NCBI GenBank assembly: GCA_963818205.1
Contig: CAWFRG010000013.1
Coordinates: 1 to 64,000 of the forward strand
Length of the DNA stretch: 64,000 nt
DNA from: CAVVYV01 sp963818205
GTDB lineage: Bacteria; Actinomycetota; Thermoleophilia; Solirubrobacterales; 70-9
Direction: 5' to 3'
Numbering within the stretch: the first letter of the stretch is position 1; every line of letters begins with the position of its first letter. A model generated the notes under the pieces. The model made no database searches. It saw only the letters and a program-made list of their open reading frames with translations, and was not told the DNA's origin. Position numbers and translations under genes: made by a program. Positions 29,110 through 37,413 of this stretch are shown one piece after another.

Positions 29110-29817
29110 GCGAGCGCCCCGGTACTGGCGATGCCGTGCTCGACGTGGGGGATCAGGCCCTCCTCCTCCCCCTTCTCCTCGCCGCGGCGGAAGACTCGGA
29201 GGGCGAGGATCGAGGCCGCGAGGGTGGCGGTGACGCCGAGGCTCACCTGGACACTGAGCACTCCCTCGCGGGTCCAGTAGACGTCGCGCGAGGTCGAGCA
29301 GCAGCGCCGCCTCGTCCAGGGTCAGTCCGACTCCGACCCCGAAGGGGACCGCGGCGGCGGCCTCGACCGCATCGTCCCTGGTGGTCATTCCGGCGATCGC
29401 CGATGCGAAGGCGAGCACGATCCCGGGGACGAAGTGATGGATGTGGCGGCCGCCGACATTGACCTCCCTGAACGGCCACCAGCCGCGGCGCATCCCCCAG
29501 GTCGAGAGCCGCGCGAATGCGAAGGCGCCGAGGAAACCCTGGAGCATGTTGAAGAGCACCGTCTCGTGGTGGGGGGTGGCACGGAGGCCGCGCCGGGCGA
29601 CCGCGATCGTGTCCCGCGTCGCCAGCTCCGCCACGTCGACGAAGCCCTCGGGCGTATCCGCCTCGCCGCTCTCGCGGCGACGCCTCGCCAGCCGCAGCAC
29701 CTCGCCGGTCAGCAGGGCGCCGAGGGAGCCCAGCGCGACCACCGCCAGTGCGACCGTGGTCCGCTCGGCGCGGAGCGCACCCGCCCGACCGCGGCGGTTG
29801 AAGAGCTTTCGCCCCAT
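29106..29817 (-). CDS. Integral membrane protein of unknown function
   Basis: The protein is about 237 residues with four or five hydrophobic segments. The loop RHIHHFVPGIVL contains an HxHH motif followed by a Gly-rich helix, and a charged pair sits in LTLDEAALLL. This pattern is seen in conserved actinobacterial membrane proteins without known function. One indel near 29286 must be corrected to reach the natural end DVYWTREGVLSVQ... and a TAG at 29106-29108. It begins immediately after the nucleotide-sugar dehydrogenase stop, so the two are one transcript. The His cluster could bind metal; that is inference. Confidence 0.5.
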
Positions 29818-31065
29818 CTACAGTCGGACCAGGTTGGCCGCCTCGGTGTCGCGGATCACGCCGCGGAAGTCGAGCACCAGGGGCGCCTCGGCGACGACCT
29901 TGTCGTAGTCGACCTCCGGGTGGGCGGTGACCACGCAGGCGAGGTCGCAGCGACTGAGCTCCTCGCCCAGGTCTCCAGAGCGAAGCTCGAACTCGGGGAG
30001 CTCAGCCACGTAGGGGTCGTGGTAGCAGACCTCCGCCCCCAGCTCGTGCGCCAGCCGCACCATCTTCAGCGCCGGCGACTCGCGGATATCGGCGACCGCG
30101 GGCTTGTAGGCGACCCCGAGGAGGAGGATCCGGGAGCCCTTCATCGGCTTGCGGGCATCATTCAGCGCCCGCTCCATCTTCTCGACGCAGAAGCGGGGCT
30201 GGTTCTGGTTGATCTTTCCGGCCAACTCGATGAACTCGGTGTAGAAGTCGTGCTCGCGCGCCTTGTAGGCGAGGTAGAAGGGGTCGACCGGGAGGCAGTG
30301 CCCGCCCATGCCGGGACCGGGGTCGAAGCGCATGAAGCCGAAGGGCTTGGTGGCGGCCGCGTCGACGACCTCCCAGATGTCGATCCCCATCCGGTCGCAG
30401 AGCATCGCCAACTCGTTGACCAGCGCGATGTTGACCGAGCGGAAGATGTTCTCGAGCAGCTTTGCCAGCTCCGCTGCCTCGGGGCCGGAGACGGCGACGA
30501 CCTCGTCGCAGATCTCCCCGTAGGTGGCCCGGGCGCGGTCGGTGCAGGCGTCGGTGAGGCCGCCGACGATCTTCGGGGTGGTGCGGATGGTCCAGTCGGT
30601 ACGCCCGGGGTCGATCCGCTCGGGCGAGAAGGCCAGGTGGAAGTCCCGCCCCGCCGCAAGGCCCGACTCCTCGAGGATCGGGCGGAGCTGGTCCCGGGTG
30701 GTGCCCGGATAGGTGGTGGACTCGAGCGAGACCAGCTGCCCCGCCTGCAACACCCCCGAGAGCGAGGTGGCGGCGTCGATCAGATGGGTGAGGTCGGGCT
30801 CCCGCGACTTGGTCAGCGGCGTCGGCACGCAGACCAGCACCGCCTCGCAGGGAACGAGGTCCGCGTAGCGAGAGGTCGGCTGGATCAGCTCCGAGACCTT
30901 GGCGAGGACCTCCGAGGGGACGTCCTCGATGTAGCTGCGCCCCTCACGCAGGGCCTCGATCTTGCGGGGGTCGACGTCGAGGCCGACGACCTCGTGTCCC
31001 TCCTCCGCGAAAGCGAGGGCAAGCGGCAGCCCGACGTAACCCACCCCGATGACTCCGACGTTCAC
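29818..31065 (-). CDS. Nucleotide-sugar 6-dehydrogenase (UDP-GlcNAc/UDP-glucose type)
   Basis: The protein has 415 residues and an intact frame. The NAD-binding GVIGVGYVGLPLA opens the Rossmann domain. STTYPGTT, the Lys/Asn pair in AKLLENIF (K203, N206) and the nucleophile C257 in GGHCLPVDP give the four-electron oxidation of a UDP-sugar to a uronic acid. A second Rossmann-like domain with GVAYKPAVADIRESPA closes the protein. Sequence style (SLESTTYPGTT, VPTPLT) is closer to the WbpA/UDP-GlcNAc branch than to plain UDP-glucose dehydrogenase. The product would feed a surface polysaccharide. Confidence 0.85.
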   Translation of the reverse strand: MNVGVIGVGYVGLPLALAFAEEGHEVVGLDVDPRKIEALREGRSYIEDVPSEVLAKVSELIQPTSRYADLVPCEAVLVCVPTPLTKSREPDLTHLIDAATSLSGVLQAGQLVSLESTTYPGTTRDQLRPILEESGLAAGRDFHLAFSPERIDPGRTDWTIRTTPKIVGGLTDACTDRARATYGEICDEVVAVSGPEAAELAKLLENIFRSVNIALVNELAMLCDRMGIDIWEVVDAAATKPFGFMRFDPGPGMGGHCLPVDPFYLAYKAREHDFYTEFIELAGKINQNQPRFCVEKMERALNDARKPMKGSRILLLGVAYKPAVADIRESPALKMVRLAHELGAEVCYHDPYVAELPEFELRSGDLGEELSRCDLACVVTAHPEVDYDKVVAEAPLVLDFRGVIRDTEAANLVRL

Positions 31066-31205
31066 CGGGCGGAGTCTAGAAGCTCACACACGCGCGCTCG
31101 GGCGCCCCGATGCGCCCCGGGGGTTCGTTTCGGCTTCCGCAAGATCGGCAAGAAAATTCGGCATATGGAGCCAAAATCGCCGACCCGGTCAATAGTGTTC
31201 GGGCC

Positions 31206-31310
31206 GTGTACCTGCTGCTCGCCCCCGTCAACGCAGGTGTCAGCGCCGCTCGCCATCTGGCCTGGTACATCCGCTACCACGCCGCCAGCCAGCAGCGGCA
31301 CGGCCGCTAG
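31206..31310 (+). CDS. Possible 34-residue peptide
   Basis: A GTG at 31206 opens 34 codons with a mildly hydrophobic start (VYLLLAPVNAGVSA) and a basic, aromatic tail (WYIRYHAASQQRHGR), ending three bases before the next gene's start. The tight spacing to the GlsB gene supports translation, but no family is recognised and it could be chance. Confidence 0.3.
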   Translation: MYLLLAPVNAGVSAARHLAWYIRYHAASQQRHGR

Positions 31311-31313
31311 CCC

Positions 31314-31568
31314 GTGGGGATCATCAGCTGGATCCTGCTGGGGCTGCTCGCGGGCACGATCGCCCGGGCGATCATCCCGGGGCGCACCGAGCCCGGTGGC
31401 TGCATCGGCACCACCGCGATCGGCATCCTCGGCGCCCTGATCGGCGGCTTCATCGCCACCGCCCTCGACATCGGCGAGATCGACGAGTTCTTCGACCTCG
31501 GCACCTGGCTGATCGCGATCGGCGGCTCCGTCCTCCTCCTGCTCCTGATCCGCGCCTTCTCGCGCTAG
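31314..31568 (+). CDS. GlsB/YeaQ/YmgE family small membrane protein
   Basis: This 84-residue protein has three short hydrophobic segments with the family's IARAIIPGRTEPGGCIGTTAIGI type motif split over helices one and two (shown here as ILLGLLAGTIARAIIPG and GCIGTTAIGILGALIGG). Family members are induced by stress and sit in the membrane; the mechanism is not known. The GTG start at 31314 is used. The gene ends 26 bp before the island's left repeat, so it marks the original flank of the tRNA-Lys site. Confidence 0.85.
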   Translation: MGIISWILLGLLAGTIARAIIPGRTEPGGCIGTTAIGILGALIGGFIATALDIGEIDEFFDLGTWLIAIGGSVLLLLLIRAFSR

Positions 31569-31594
31569 CCGCGCGGACGGCGGAGGAGAGTCGA

Positions 31595-31638
31595 TGGGCC
31601 GTGCAGGGATCGAACCTGCGACCTTGAGATTAAGAGTC
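31595..31638. repeat. attL-like copy of the tRNA-Lys 3' half
   Basis: 44 bp are identical to positions 37966-38009, the 3' half of tRNA-Lys from anticodon stem to discriminator base. Beyond 31638 the match stops at once, so this is only a remnant and not a gene. Together the two copies form the direct repeats expected after site-specific integration into the tRNA. Confidence 0.85.
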
Positions 31639-32208
31639 GGAGTCTGCGCTTGCGGCGATTTGCGGCTGCTCGGGTGTTTCGCACGCCTCCTCTTGGGCGT
31701 TCAGGCCGTTCCCGGCCGAGGCCTGCTCAGTCGTGCTGACTCTCGTGTAGCCAATCATCCTGGTTCCTGGATCCATGCTGATTTCGCTCCGCCGTGTACG
31801 CAAGCCCTCGCTTGCGTGTGTGGGGGACGCTTAGAGGGTGCCGAGACGCGACCTCAGGTGGGCACCTACTAGTTGGGTAAGGACGTTGGACAGGGTTCCG
31901 ACGTGTCTACTCCGAACCTCGGCAGAGAGGGGGCCTCAGGATGGACCCGAGAGCAGCCCAGGCACGGGCCCCCCTAAACCGGGCGTTCGAGCGCCGCTTC
32001 GGCGAGCAGGTGCCAGTTCACTCGGCGTTTAGCCGATGCAACAGAGGCAAGAGTCGCTCGACCTCGAGGCTCAGAGAGGGAACGATGCTGAGGCGCGCAG
32101 CCACAATCCTCCCGGGGCCAGGAGCGGCGAAGGTGGAAGGCGGGCTTCTCCCAACGGCTGTCCCAACCCTCGGTCCGAGGAGCCGACGCGGACGCCGCCA
32201 TCCCCGGC
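31639..32208. other. 570-bp stretch without a recognisable gene
   Basis: Next to the left island repeat, no frame gives a protein with a plausible start, composition and length. Stop codons are scattered in all frames and base composition is lower in GC than the neighbours. It may be the decayed remains of integration genes, but no integrase motif is readable. Confidence 0.4.
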
Positions 32209-32301
32209 ATGCGGGGGCACCTGGAAGGGTGCTCCGCCTGCGCGGAGGATCACGAGAGCCTGCGCGCCCTGCTCATTGAGCAGTCCGGCTCGAGCCCCTG
32301 A
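32209..32301 (+). pseudogene. Remnant of a zinc-finger (anti-sigma-like) protein
   Basis: Thirty codons end at the TGA 32299-32301 and carry HLEGCSACAEDHESLRALL. The H-x3-C-x2-C spacing is that of the zf-HC2 zinc-binding domain of anti-sigma factors. The codons before the ATG stay open back to a stop near 32090 but contain no start codon and look unlike the family. It is probably the surviving C-terminal piece of a longer gene. It lies 20 bp before the MFS gene. Confidence 0.35.
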
Positions 32302-32321
32302 CCCGGTGAAACAATGCGCCG

Positions 32322-34355
32322 GTGAAAATCGGAGGCGCCTGGCGGCAGGCCCTGCGAAGTGGAGACGGGCGCCTACTCGTGGCGGCCTTCGCTGCCGTCA
32401 CCGTCGCCGAATGGATGATCGCCGCCTCGTTTGCCGTCTACCTGCTCGAGGTGGGCGGCCAGGCGGCAGTCGGGCTGCTCGCGGTCCTATACCTACCGAC
32501 GGCGATCGCCGGTCCCATCCTCGGCACCCTCAGCGAGCACCGACCACCCGAACGTATCCTGCCGGTGACGGCGCTGAGCAGGGCGATCGTGGTTGGGGCG
32601 GCCGCGGCCGCGCTCGCTGCCGGATGGCCTCTTGGCGCGGTGGCAGCCATTCTCGCTGTCGATGCTGCGGTGGCCGCCGCCTATCGGCCCGCGCAGGCTG
32701 CCGTTCTCCCCTTCATGGCTCGGTCACCCGACGAGCTCGGGGCCATCGCCGGCGTACTCTCGACGACCCGGACCGTCTTGCAGGCCGCCGGCTTGGTGCT
32801 CGGCGGTCTGCTGATCGCGACGAACTCGCTCTCGGCGGTATTCGCCGGCGCCACGGCGTTGTTCGCGTTCGCGGCGTTGCTGACCGGGGCCCTGGGCGTC
32901 CGAACGGAGGTGATCGCCCGCAGGCCCGGAGGCCCCTCCCCGCCGGGGGCGGGTGGCGGGGACGGGGTGCTCGCCGCCGCCCGCCAGGGCCTCAGGGCGT
33001 TCGCCGCGATTGCCGGGCACGCGGATTCAAGGCTGGTGATCGAGCTGGCGGGAATCCGCACGGCGGTTCGTGGCGCGTGGCTCGGACTCGCGGTTCTCGC
33101 CGCGGAGGGCTTCCTTCACATGGGCACGTCGGGATTCGGAGAGCTCGCGGCGGCGGCCTTTGTCGGCGCCCTGATCGCGGTGCCGGCAGCCTCGCTGCTC
33201 GTCGGGAGCCCGCGACTGGCGACCGCTCTCGGCGCGAGCCTCGCGGTGGTCGGGCTGACGCTGGTCGGCGTCGCTGCGCTGGCGACGCCGGCGGCCGCGC
33301 TCGTATTGCTCGTTGTATGGGGTGTCGGAATGGCGCTGGCGGACCTCTCCGCCACAGCCGTTCTGCCGCGGGTAGCGGACGCCCGCCGGCTAGGCCAGAT
33401 GACCGCCGTGACCGAGTCCCTGAAGCAGGGAGCTGAGGGCTGTGGAACGCTACTGGTGCCTGTCCTCGCGGCCGCGTTAGGCGCCCGGGGCGCCATCGCC
33501 GCCGCCGGCGCCGCCACGGCTCTCGCCGCGCTGGCAGCCTGGAGGAAACTCTCGCGGGTCGACTCGACGGCAGGCCGCCGAGTCGCGCGCATCGAGCTGA
33601 TCCGACGAGTTCCACTGCTAGCAGCGCTACGGGTGGTCGAGCTGGAGACGGTGGCTGCGGCCCTGAAGCCAAGACGAATCGCTCCCGAGCAGGAGGTCAT
33701 TCGTGAAGGCGATCGAGACGCCCGAACCTTCTACGTGATCGAGTCGGGAACGGCCGAGGTACTCGCCGGGGGACATCTCCTCCGCACTCTCGGCTCCGGC
33801 GCATCGTTCGGCGAGATCGCGCTCCTTCACGGCATCCAGCGCACGGCGACCGTCCGGGCTCGAACCGCACTCGGGCTCCTGGAGCTCGATCGGTCCCAGT
33901 TCGTCTGGGCGCTCACCGGTAGCGAGCACTCCGGGCTGGTCCGTCGACCACCGTCCCCCGACACCGATCTGGCAAGTGGGTCCCTCCGCGATGCGCTCCA
34001 GGGCGTGCCCTGGATCGCCCGCCTCGGCTCGACGGTGGTCCGGCAGCTCGCCGATCGCGCTCGCCGCGGTGAGCTTGCGGCGGGAGAGACTCTCTGGGAG
34101 CAGGGCGCCCCTGGAGACACGATGGGGATCGTCCTTGCGGGAGAGGTCACCGTCGAGCTGAGCGGGAATGTGGAGGGGAGGGTTGGGCCTGGGGGGTGGA
34201 TCGGCGAAGTTGCGCTCCTTCACGACGTGCCCCGGACCGCGACGGTCCGGGCCATCACCCCCGTCATCCTCTGCGAGGTCAGGCGCGCCGACGTGCTGGA
34301 GGCCCTCGAGCTGGAGGGCCATCCCCCGGCCCGGATCCTCGAGCAGCTGGCGTGA
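32322..34355 (+). CDS. MFS transporter with two C-terminal cNMP-binding domains
   Basis: The GTG at 32322 opens a 677-residue protein. Residues of about 15-410 form twelve hydrophobic helices of the major facilitator fold. Two cyclic-nucleotide-binding-like domains follow, at about 430-535 and 565-670. Each has the phosphate-binding cassette pattern: FGEIALLHGIQRTATVRA in the first and WIGEVALLHDVPRTATVRA in the second. The canonical Arg of the cassette is present in both (RTATV). The architecture suggests transport gated by cAMP, cGMP or a similar ligand, though many such domains have lost binding. The transport substrate is unknown. It is the largest island gene and has an intact frame. Confidence 0.85.
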   Translation: MKIGGAWRQALRSGDGRLLVAAFAAVTVAEWMIAASFAVYLLEVGGQAAVGLLAVLYLPTAIAGPILGTLSEHRPPERILPVTALSRAIVVGAAAAALAAGWPLGAVAAILAVDAAVAAAYRPAQAAVLPFMARSPDELGAIAGVLSTTRTVLQAAGLVLGGLLIATNSLSAVFAGATALFAFAALLTGALGVRTEVIARRPGGPSPPGAGGGDGVLAAARQGLRAFAAIAGHADSRLVIELAGIRTAVRGAWLGLAVLAAEGFLHMGTSGFGELAAAAFVGALIAVPAASLLVGSPRLATALGASLAVVGLTLVGVAALATPAAALVLLVVWGVGMALADLSATAVLPRVADARRLGQMTAVTESLKQGAEGCGTLLVPVLAAALGARGAIAAAGAATALAALAAWRKLSRVDSTAGRRVARIELIRRVPLLAALRVVELETVAAALKPRRIAPEQEVIREGDRDARTFYVIESGTAEVLAGGHLLRTLGSGASFGEIALLHGIQRTATVRARTALGLLELDRSQFVWALTGSEHSGLVRRPPSPDTDLASGSLRDALQGVPWIARLGSTVVRQLADRARRGELAAGETLWEQGAPGDTMGIVLAGEVTVELSGNVEGRVGPGGWIGEVALLHDVPRTATVRAITPVILCEVRRADVLEALELEGHPPARILEQLA

Positions 34356-34374
34356 CCCGCCGCCTACATGCCGG

Positions 34375-34440
34375 AAGTGGCGAGGGCCAGAATCGAACTG
34401 CCGACACCACGATTTCCAGTCAAGACCCGACACGCTCTAA
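34375..34440 (-). pseudogene. tRNA-like fragment, possibly Ser type
   Basis: On the minus strand the 3' part reads like a tRNA: an anticodon-loop-like CTGGAAA, a T-arm with loop TTCGATT and a 3' acceptor strand CCTCGCC plus A. The T-stem has a mismatch, no proper 5' acceptor strand or D-arm follows, and the fold fails. It may be an attachment-site remnant of a second integration inside the island. Confidence 0.35.
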
Positions 34441-34593
34441 TGGCCGCCGCCCTCGACTTTCGTCGCGAGCGCCTATGAACTCGTGGGGTCGCCGAGCGAG
34501 GGCGGGCCGGTGGACTTGAGCGCCGCGATGGGCCCAGGTCGGGTCCCCAAGCGACTTGTTCCGGACGCTGTCACCGGGGTAATCCCAAGCGAA

Positions 34594-34619
34594 TAGTCGC
34601 TTTTCGTCCAAAGCGACTA
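34594..34619. promoter_or_regulatory. Palindrome at the 3' end of the cupin gene
   Basis: A perfect 10-bp inverted repeat, TAGTCGCTTT and AAAGCGACTA, surrounds the 6-base spacer TCGTCC. It includes the cupin stop codon. The same spacer and GCTTT/AAAGC core recur in the upstream palindrome, while the outer bases differ but still pair. Confidence 0.55.
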
Positions 34620-35057
34620 CGCCGGAGTGAAGTCGTATCGCGAGGCGATTTCGCCGATCTGCTCCTGTGTAGGGCTGCCCCCTGCAAGCAGCGCGGCCAG
34701 ATCTCGCATGTAGCTCTCCCAACCGCCGGGAGTATTGAAGTTCAAGAAGCGAACCGGCCGATCGCTCGGATTGCTGAGTGTGTGGACGACTCCTGGCGGA
34801 ACGCACGCGAAGCTCCCTGCTCCCAGCTCAACCGTCTGATCACCGAGACGGATCGTCAATGTGCCATCGAGCACGTAGATCATGTCGTGGAGACGCTCGT
34901 GCGTGTGCGGCGGCGGGCCGGGGAAGCCGGGTGCTGCCTCTACCTCTCCCAGATAGAACGACCCGGCGGTGTCGTTGCTCGTTGCCTTGATGGTGACTGC
35001 GCTCGGACCGCCGATGTGCTCGCCTTCACCGGGTCTGTGGATGATCGCGCCGCCCAT
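34617..35057 (-). CDS. Cupin-domain protein
   Basis: This 146-residue single-domain cupin starts at the ATG 35055-35057. Cupin motif 1 is visible as PPPHTHERLHDMIYVLDG, with two His and a later Asp in place of the usual Glu. Motif 2 is FACVPPGVVHTLSN, with the third His. Such proteins bind a metal and act as small dioxygenases, isomerases or sensors. It is transcribed alone, with tandem palindromes upstream and a related one over its stop codon, so tight regulation is likely. The exact activity is unknown. Confidence 0.8.
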   Translation of the reverse strand: MGGAIIHRPGEGEHIGGPSAVTIKATSNDTAGSFYLGEVEAAPGFPGPPPHTHERLHDMIYVLDGTLTIRLGDQTVELGAGSFACVPPGVVHTLSNPSDRPVRFLNFNTPGGWESYMRDLAALLAGGSPTQEQIGEIASRYDFTPA

Positions 35058-35112
35058 GCCTGCTCCTTTCGTGAGTTCCCATCGCCGCGCGGCAGTATCT
35101 CGCAGCGCACCG

Positions 35113-35159
35113 CTGCTTTCCATGCAAAGCAGAACTACTGCTTTTCGTCCAAAGCAGTA
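35113..35159. promoter_or_regulatory. Two tandem palindromes upstream of the cupin gene
   Basis: CTGCTTT-N6-AAAGCAG (35113-35132) and TACTGCTTT-N6-AAAGCAGTA (35136-35159) are perfect inverted repeats three bases apart. They sit 56-102 bp upstream of the cupin start, in the gap shared with the PrpD fragment. The second has the spacer TCGTCC also found at 34604-34609. They look like paired operators for a dimeric regulator, which is not encoded next door. Confidence 0.6.
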
Positions 35160-35204
35160 ATCACCACCCTCTGATTCGTCGGGTCGTTCGATGAGCTTGC
35201 GTTC

Positions 35205-36206
35205 TTGAATACCGCGCCCGGCTACGACGAGGAGCTGCGCAACTCGGTGTTCTTCGAGCGTGGTCTGCACGCGACGTCCATCTGCGGCGCGGTCGGCGCC
35301 GCGGTGGCCGTGGCGATGCTGCAGGGGCAGGACGAGGCGGGGATCGCCTCCGCCGCCGGCATCGCGGCCAGCATGGGCGCCGGCCTGCTGGAGGCCAACC
35401 GCACCGGCGGGACCGTCAAGCGGGTCCACTGCGGCTGGGCCGCGCGCTGCGGCGTGGCAGGGGCCGACCTGGTCCGCCACGGGCTCACCGGCCCGCCGAC
35501 CGCGCTGGAGGGCCGCTTCGGGTTCCTGCAGGCGTTCTGCGGCGACCGCGCCCACCCGGACGCCGTCGTCCGCGGCCTGGGCACGGACTGGGAGCTGCCG
35601 CGCGTGGTCTTCAAGCCGTACCCGTGCAACCACTTCACCCACGCGGGCGTGGACGCCGCCCTGCGGCTGCGCGCCCAGGGGCTCGCCCCCGCCGACGTCA
35701 CAGCGATCGAGCTGGGCGTCGCCAAGCCCGTCCTGCGCACGATCGCCGAGCCACCCGAGGCCAAGGCACGGCCGGCCTCCGGGTACCACGCGGCGTTCAG
35801 CGGCCCCTACACGGTCGCCGCGGCGCTGCTCGGCGGCGGCCTCGGCGTGTCCCACGAGGACTTCACCGACGCCGCCGCCCGTGACCCCCGCCGCCTCGCC
35901 CTGGCCGCCCTGGTGCGCTGCGTCGAGGACGAGCGCTGCAGCGCGTCGTTCCCGCACGCCTTCCCCGCCGTCCTGCGCGTGACCACCCGCACGGGCGAGG
36001 AACTCGAGGCCCGCGTCGAGGTCAACCGCGGCGGCCCCGGCAACCCCCTGTCCGACGAGGAGCTGGCGAGGAAGTTCCACGACAACGCCGTGAGGTCCCT
36101 CCCGGAGGAGCGCGCGGCCGAGATCGCGGCCCGAACGCTCGCCCTTCCTGACGCTCAGAGCGTCGAGGATCTCACCGCGCTGCTGACCTCGGCGGGGGAG
36201 CGCTGA
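35205..36206 (+). pseudogene. 5'-truncated MmgE/PrpD family gene
   Basis: About 333 codons match the C-terminal two thirds of the MmgE/PrpD family (2-methylcitrate dehydratase, aconitate-isomerase-like enzymes). Present are RGLHATSICGAVGAAVAVAM, RVHCGWAARCGVAGADLVR, FKPYPCNHFTHAGVDAAL and GYHAAFSGPYTVAAALL. Family members are near 450 residues; the N-terminal 120 or so, which forms part of the active site, are missing. The sequence before the TTG at 35205 is the cupin control region in another context. The deletion end probably marks a junction within the island. Confidence 0.7.
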
Positions 36207-36217
36207 GGTCGAGACAG

Positions 36218-36904
36218 TTACCGCTCCCGGACTGCGTAGGTCAGGTGGGTCACCCGCTGCGTCGGCTCCGCGCGGACCGGCTCCAGGGCCACGCGGCCCG
36301 CGTCCACGCCCTCGAACAGGCGGATTCCGGAGCCGAACAGCACGGGTGAGAGCGCGATCGAGAACTCGTCGATCAGGCCGGCGTTCACGTACTCCAGGAT
36401 CGTTGCGCCGCCGCCCGCGATGCGGACGTCCCGGTCGCCGGCGGCCTCGCGGGCCTGGTCGAGCGCGGGCTCGATGCCGTCGTTGACGAAGTGGAAGGTG
36501 GTCCCGCCCGGCCGCTCCCAGGGGTCACGCTTCTCGTGCGTCACGACGAAGACCGGCGTGTGGAACGGCGCCTCCTCCGGCCACGCCTGCTCGCCGGGGT
36601 CGAACATGCGCTTGCCCATCACGCTCGCGCCGGTGCGCTCGAACGTCTCCCGCACGATGTCGTTGTCGCGCCCTTCCTCGCCGCCCTCGCCGAGCTTCAG
36701 GTTCTCCCGGAAGAACCGCTGCGGGAATATCCACTGCTGCAGTTCCATCCACTGCGCCATCCAGCGCTGCACATCCGGGTCGTGGCCGCTGCCGTCGTCC
36801 ATTCCCATTGCATCCATCGCCCGGATCGCCTCGTCCATGCGCTCCTCGGGCGCGATGAACCCGTCCAGCGACATCGTCACGCTGAAGAACACCTTCCCGG
36901 CCAT
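36218..36904 (-). CDS. Dihydrofolate reductase family protein (RibD C-terminal-like)
   Basis: This 228-residue protein has the RibD_C/DHFR-like fold. The start VFFSVTMSLDGFIA, the middle VMGKRMFD and FVVTHEKRDPW, and the NADPH-site segment DRDVRIAGGGATILEYVNAGLIDEF are typical of the YwjB/YyaP group of small reductases. The substrate is unknown. The ATG overlaps the stop of the AHSA1 gene, so it is the last gene of a three-gene unit led by an ArsR regulator. Confidence 0.85.
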   Translation of the reverse strand: MAGKVFFSVTMSLDGFIAPEERMDEAIRAMDAMGMDDGSGHDPDVQRWMAQWMELQQWIFPQRFFRENLKLGEGGEEGRDNDIVRETFERTGASVMGKRMFDPGEQAWPEEAPFHTPVFVVTHEKRDPWERPGGTTFHFVNDGIEPALDQAREAAGDRDVRIAGGGATILEYVNAGLIDEFSIALSPVLFGSGIRLFEGVDAGRVALEPVRAEPTQRVTHLTYAVRER

Positions 36905-37410
36905 CAGTCCTCAACTCCCTTCCGAACGATCTCGGTGACGTAGGCAGCCAGGTTGCTCAGGGTCTGCTGGCCGCCCTCGATCGCGTGGTACTTCTCGACC
37001 GCCTCGTCGCGCAGCTCCTTGGTGGGGAACACCGTGCGCATCTCGATCCGGGTCGCCGCGCCGTCGGGCGCGAACGTCAAGACCGACTCGAAGGCGTTCG
37101 GGTCGCCGCGGGACTCACCGTGCAGCAGCGCGATCCGCTCCGGCGGGGCGATCTCGGTCCAGGAGATCCACTCCTGGTAGTCCGTCCCGTCCGGTCCGTG
37201 CATCACGAAGTCCCACTCCCCGCCGACGCGGAACTCGAACGCCCGCGTGGTGGTGGTGAACCCCTCCGGTCCCCACCACCGCGACAGGTGCCGCACCTCG
37301 GTGAACGCCTCGAACACCAGCTCCCGTGGGGCACTGATGACCCGGGAGATCACGATCTCGCGGTCGGCCGTCGCGGACTGCGCCGGCGCTCCTCGTCCCG
37401 TCGCGCTCAT
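36904..37410 (-). CDS. SRPBCC (AHSA1-like) protein
   Basis: This 168-residue START-like hydrophobic-cavity protein carries the AHSA1/YndB features RVISAPRELVFEAFTEV at the start, HLSRWWGPEGF and the C-terminal helix. Members bind lipophilic ligands; some bacterial ones are stress-related. It lies three bases after the ArsR gene and overlaps the reductase gene. The ArsR-AHSA1-RibD set is common in actinobacteria, which suggests a joint but undefined job. Confidence 0.85.
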   Translation of the reverse strand: MSATGRGAPAQSATADREIVISRVISAPRELVFEAFTEVRHLSRWWGPEGFTTTTRAFEFRVGGEWDFVMHGPDGTDYQEWISWTEIAPPERIALLHGESRGDPNAFESVLTFAPDGAATRIEMRTVFPTKELRDEAVEKYHAIEGGQQTLSNLAAYVTEIVRKGVED

Positions 37411-37413
37411 CAG

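Noticed and set aside
31595..31638. A second tRNA-Lys gene
   Set aside because: Only the 3' half is present; the sequence diverges immediately inside the anticodon stem, so no cloverleaf forms.
31594..31872. Open frame of about 92 codons over the left island repeat
   Set aside because: Its first codons translate the tRNA remnant, and the rest has no recognisable domain or ribosome site.
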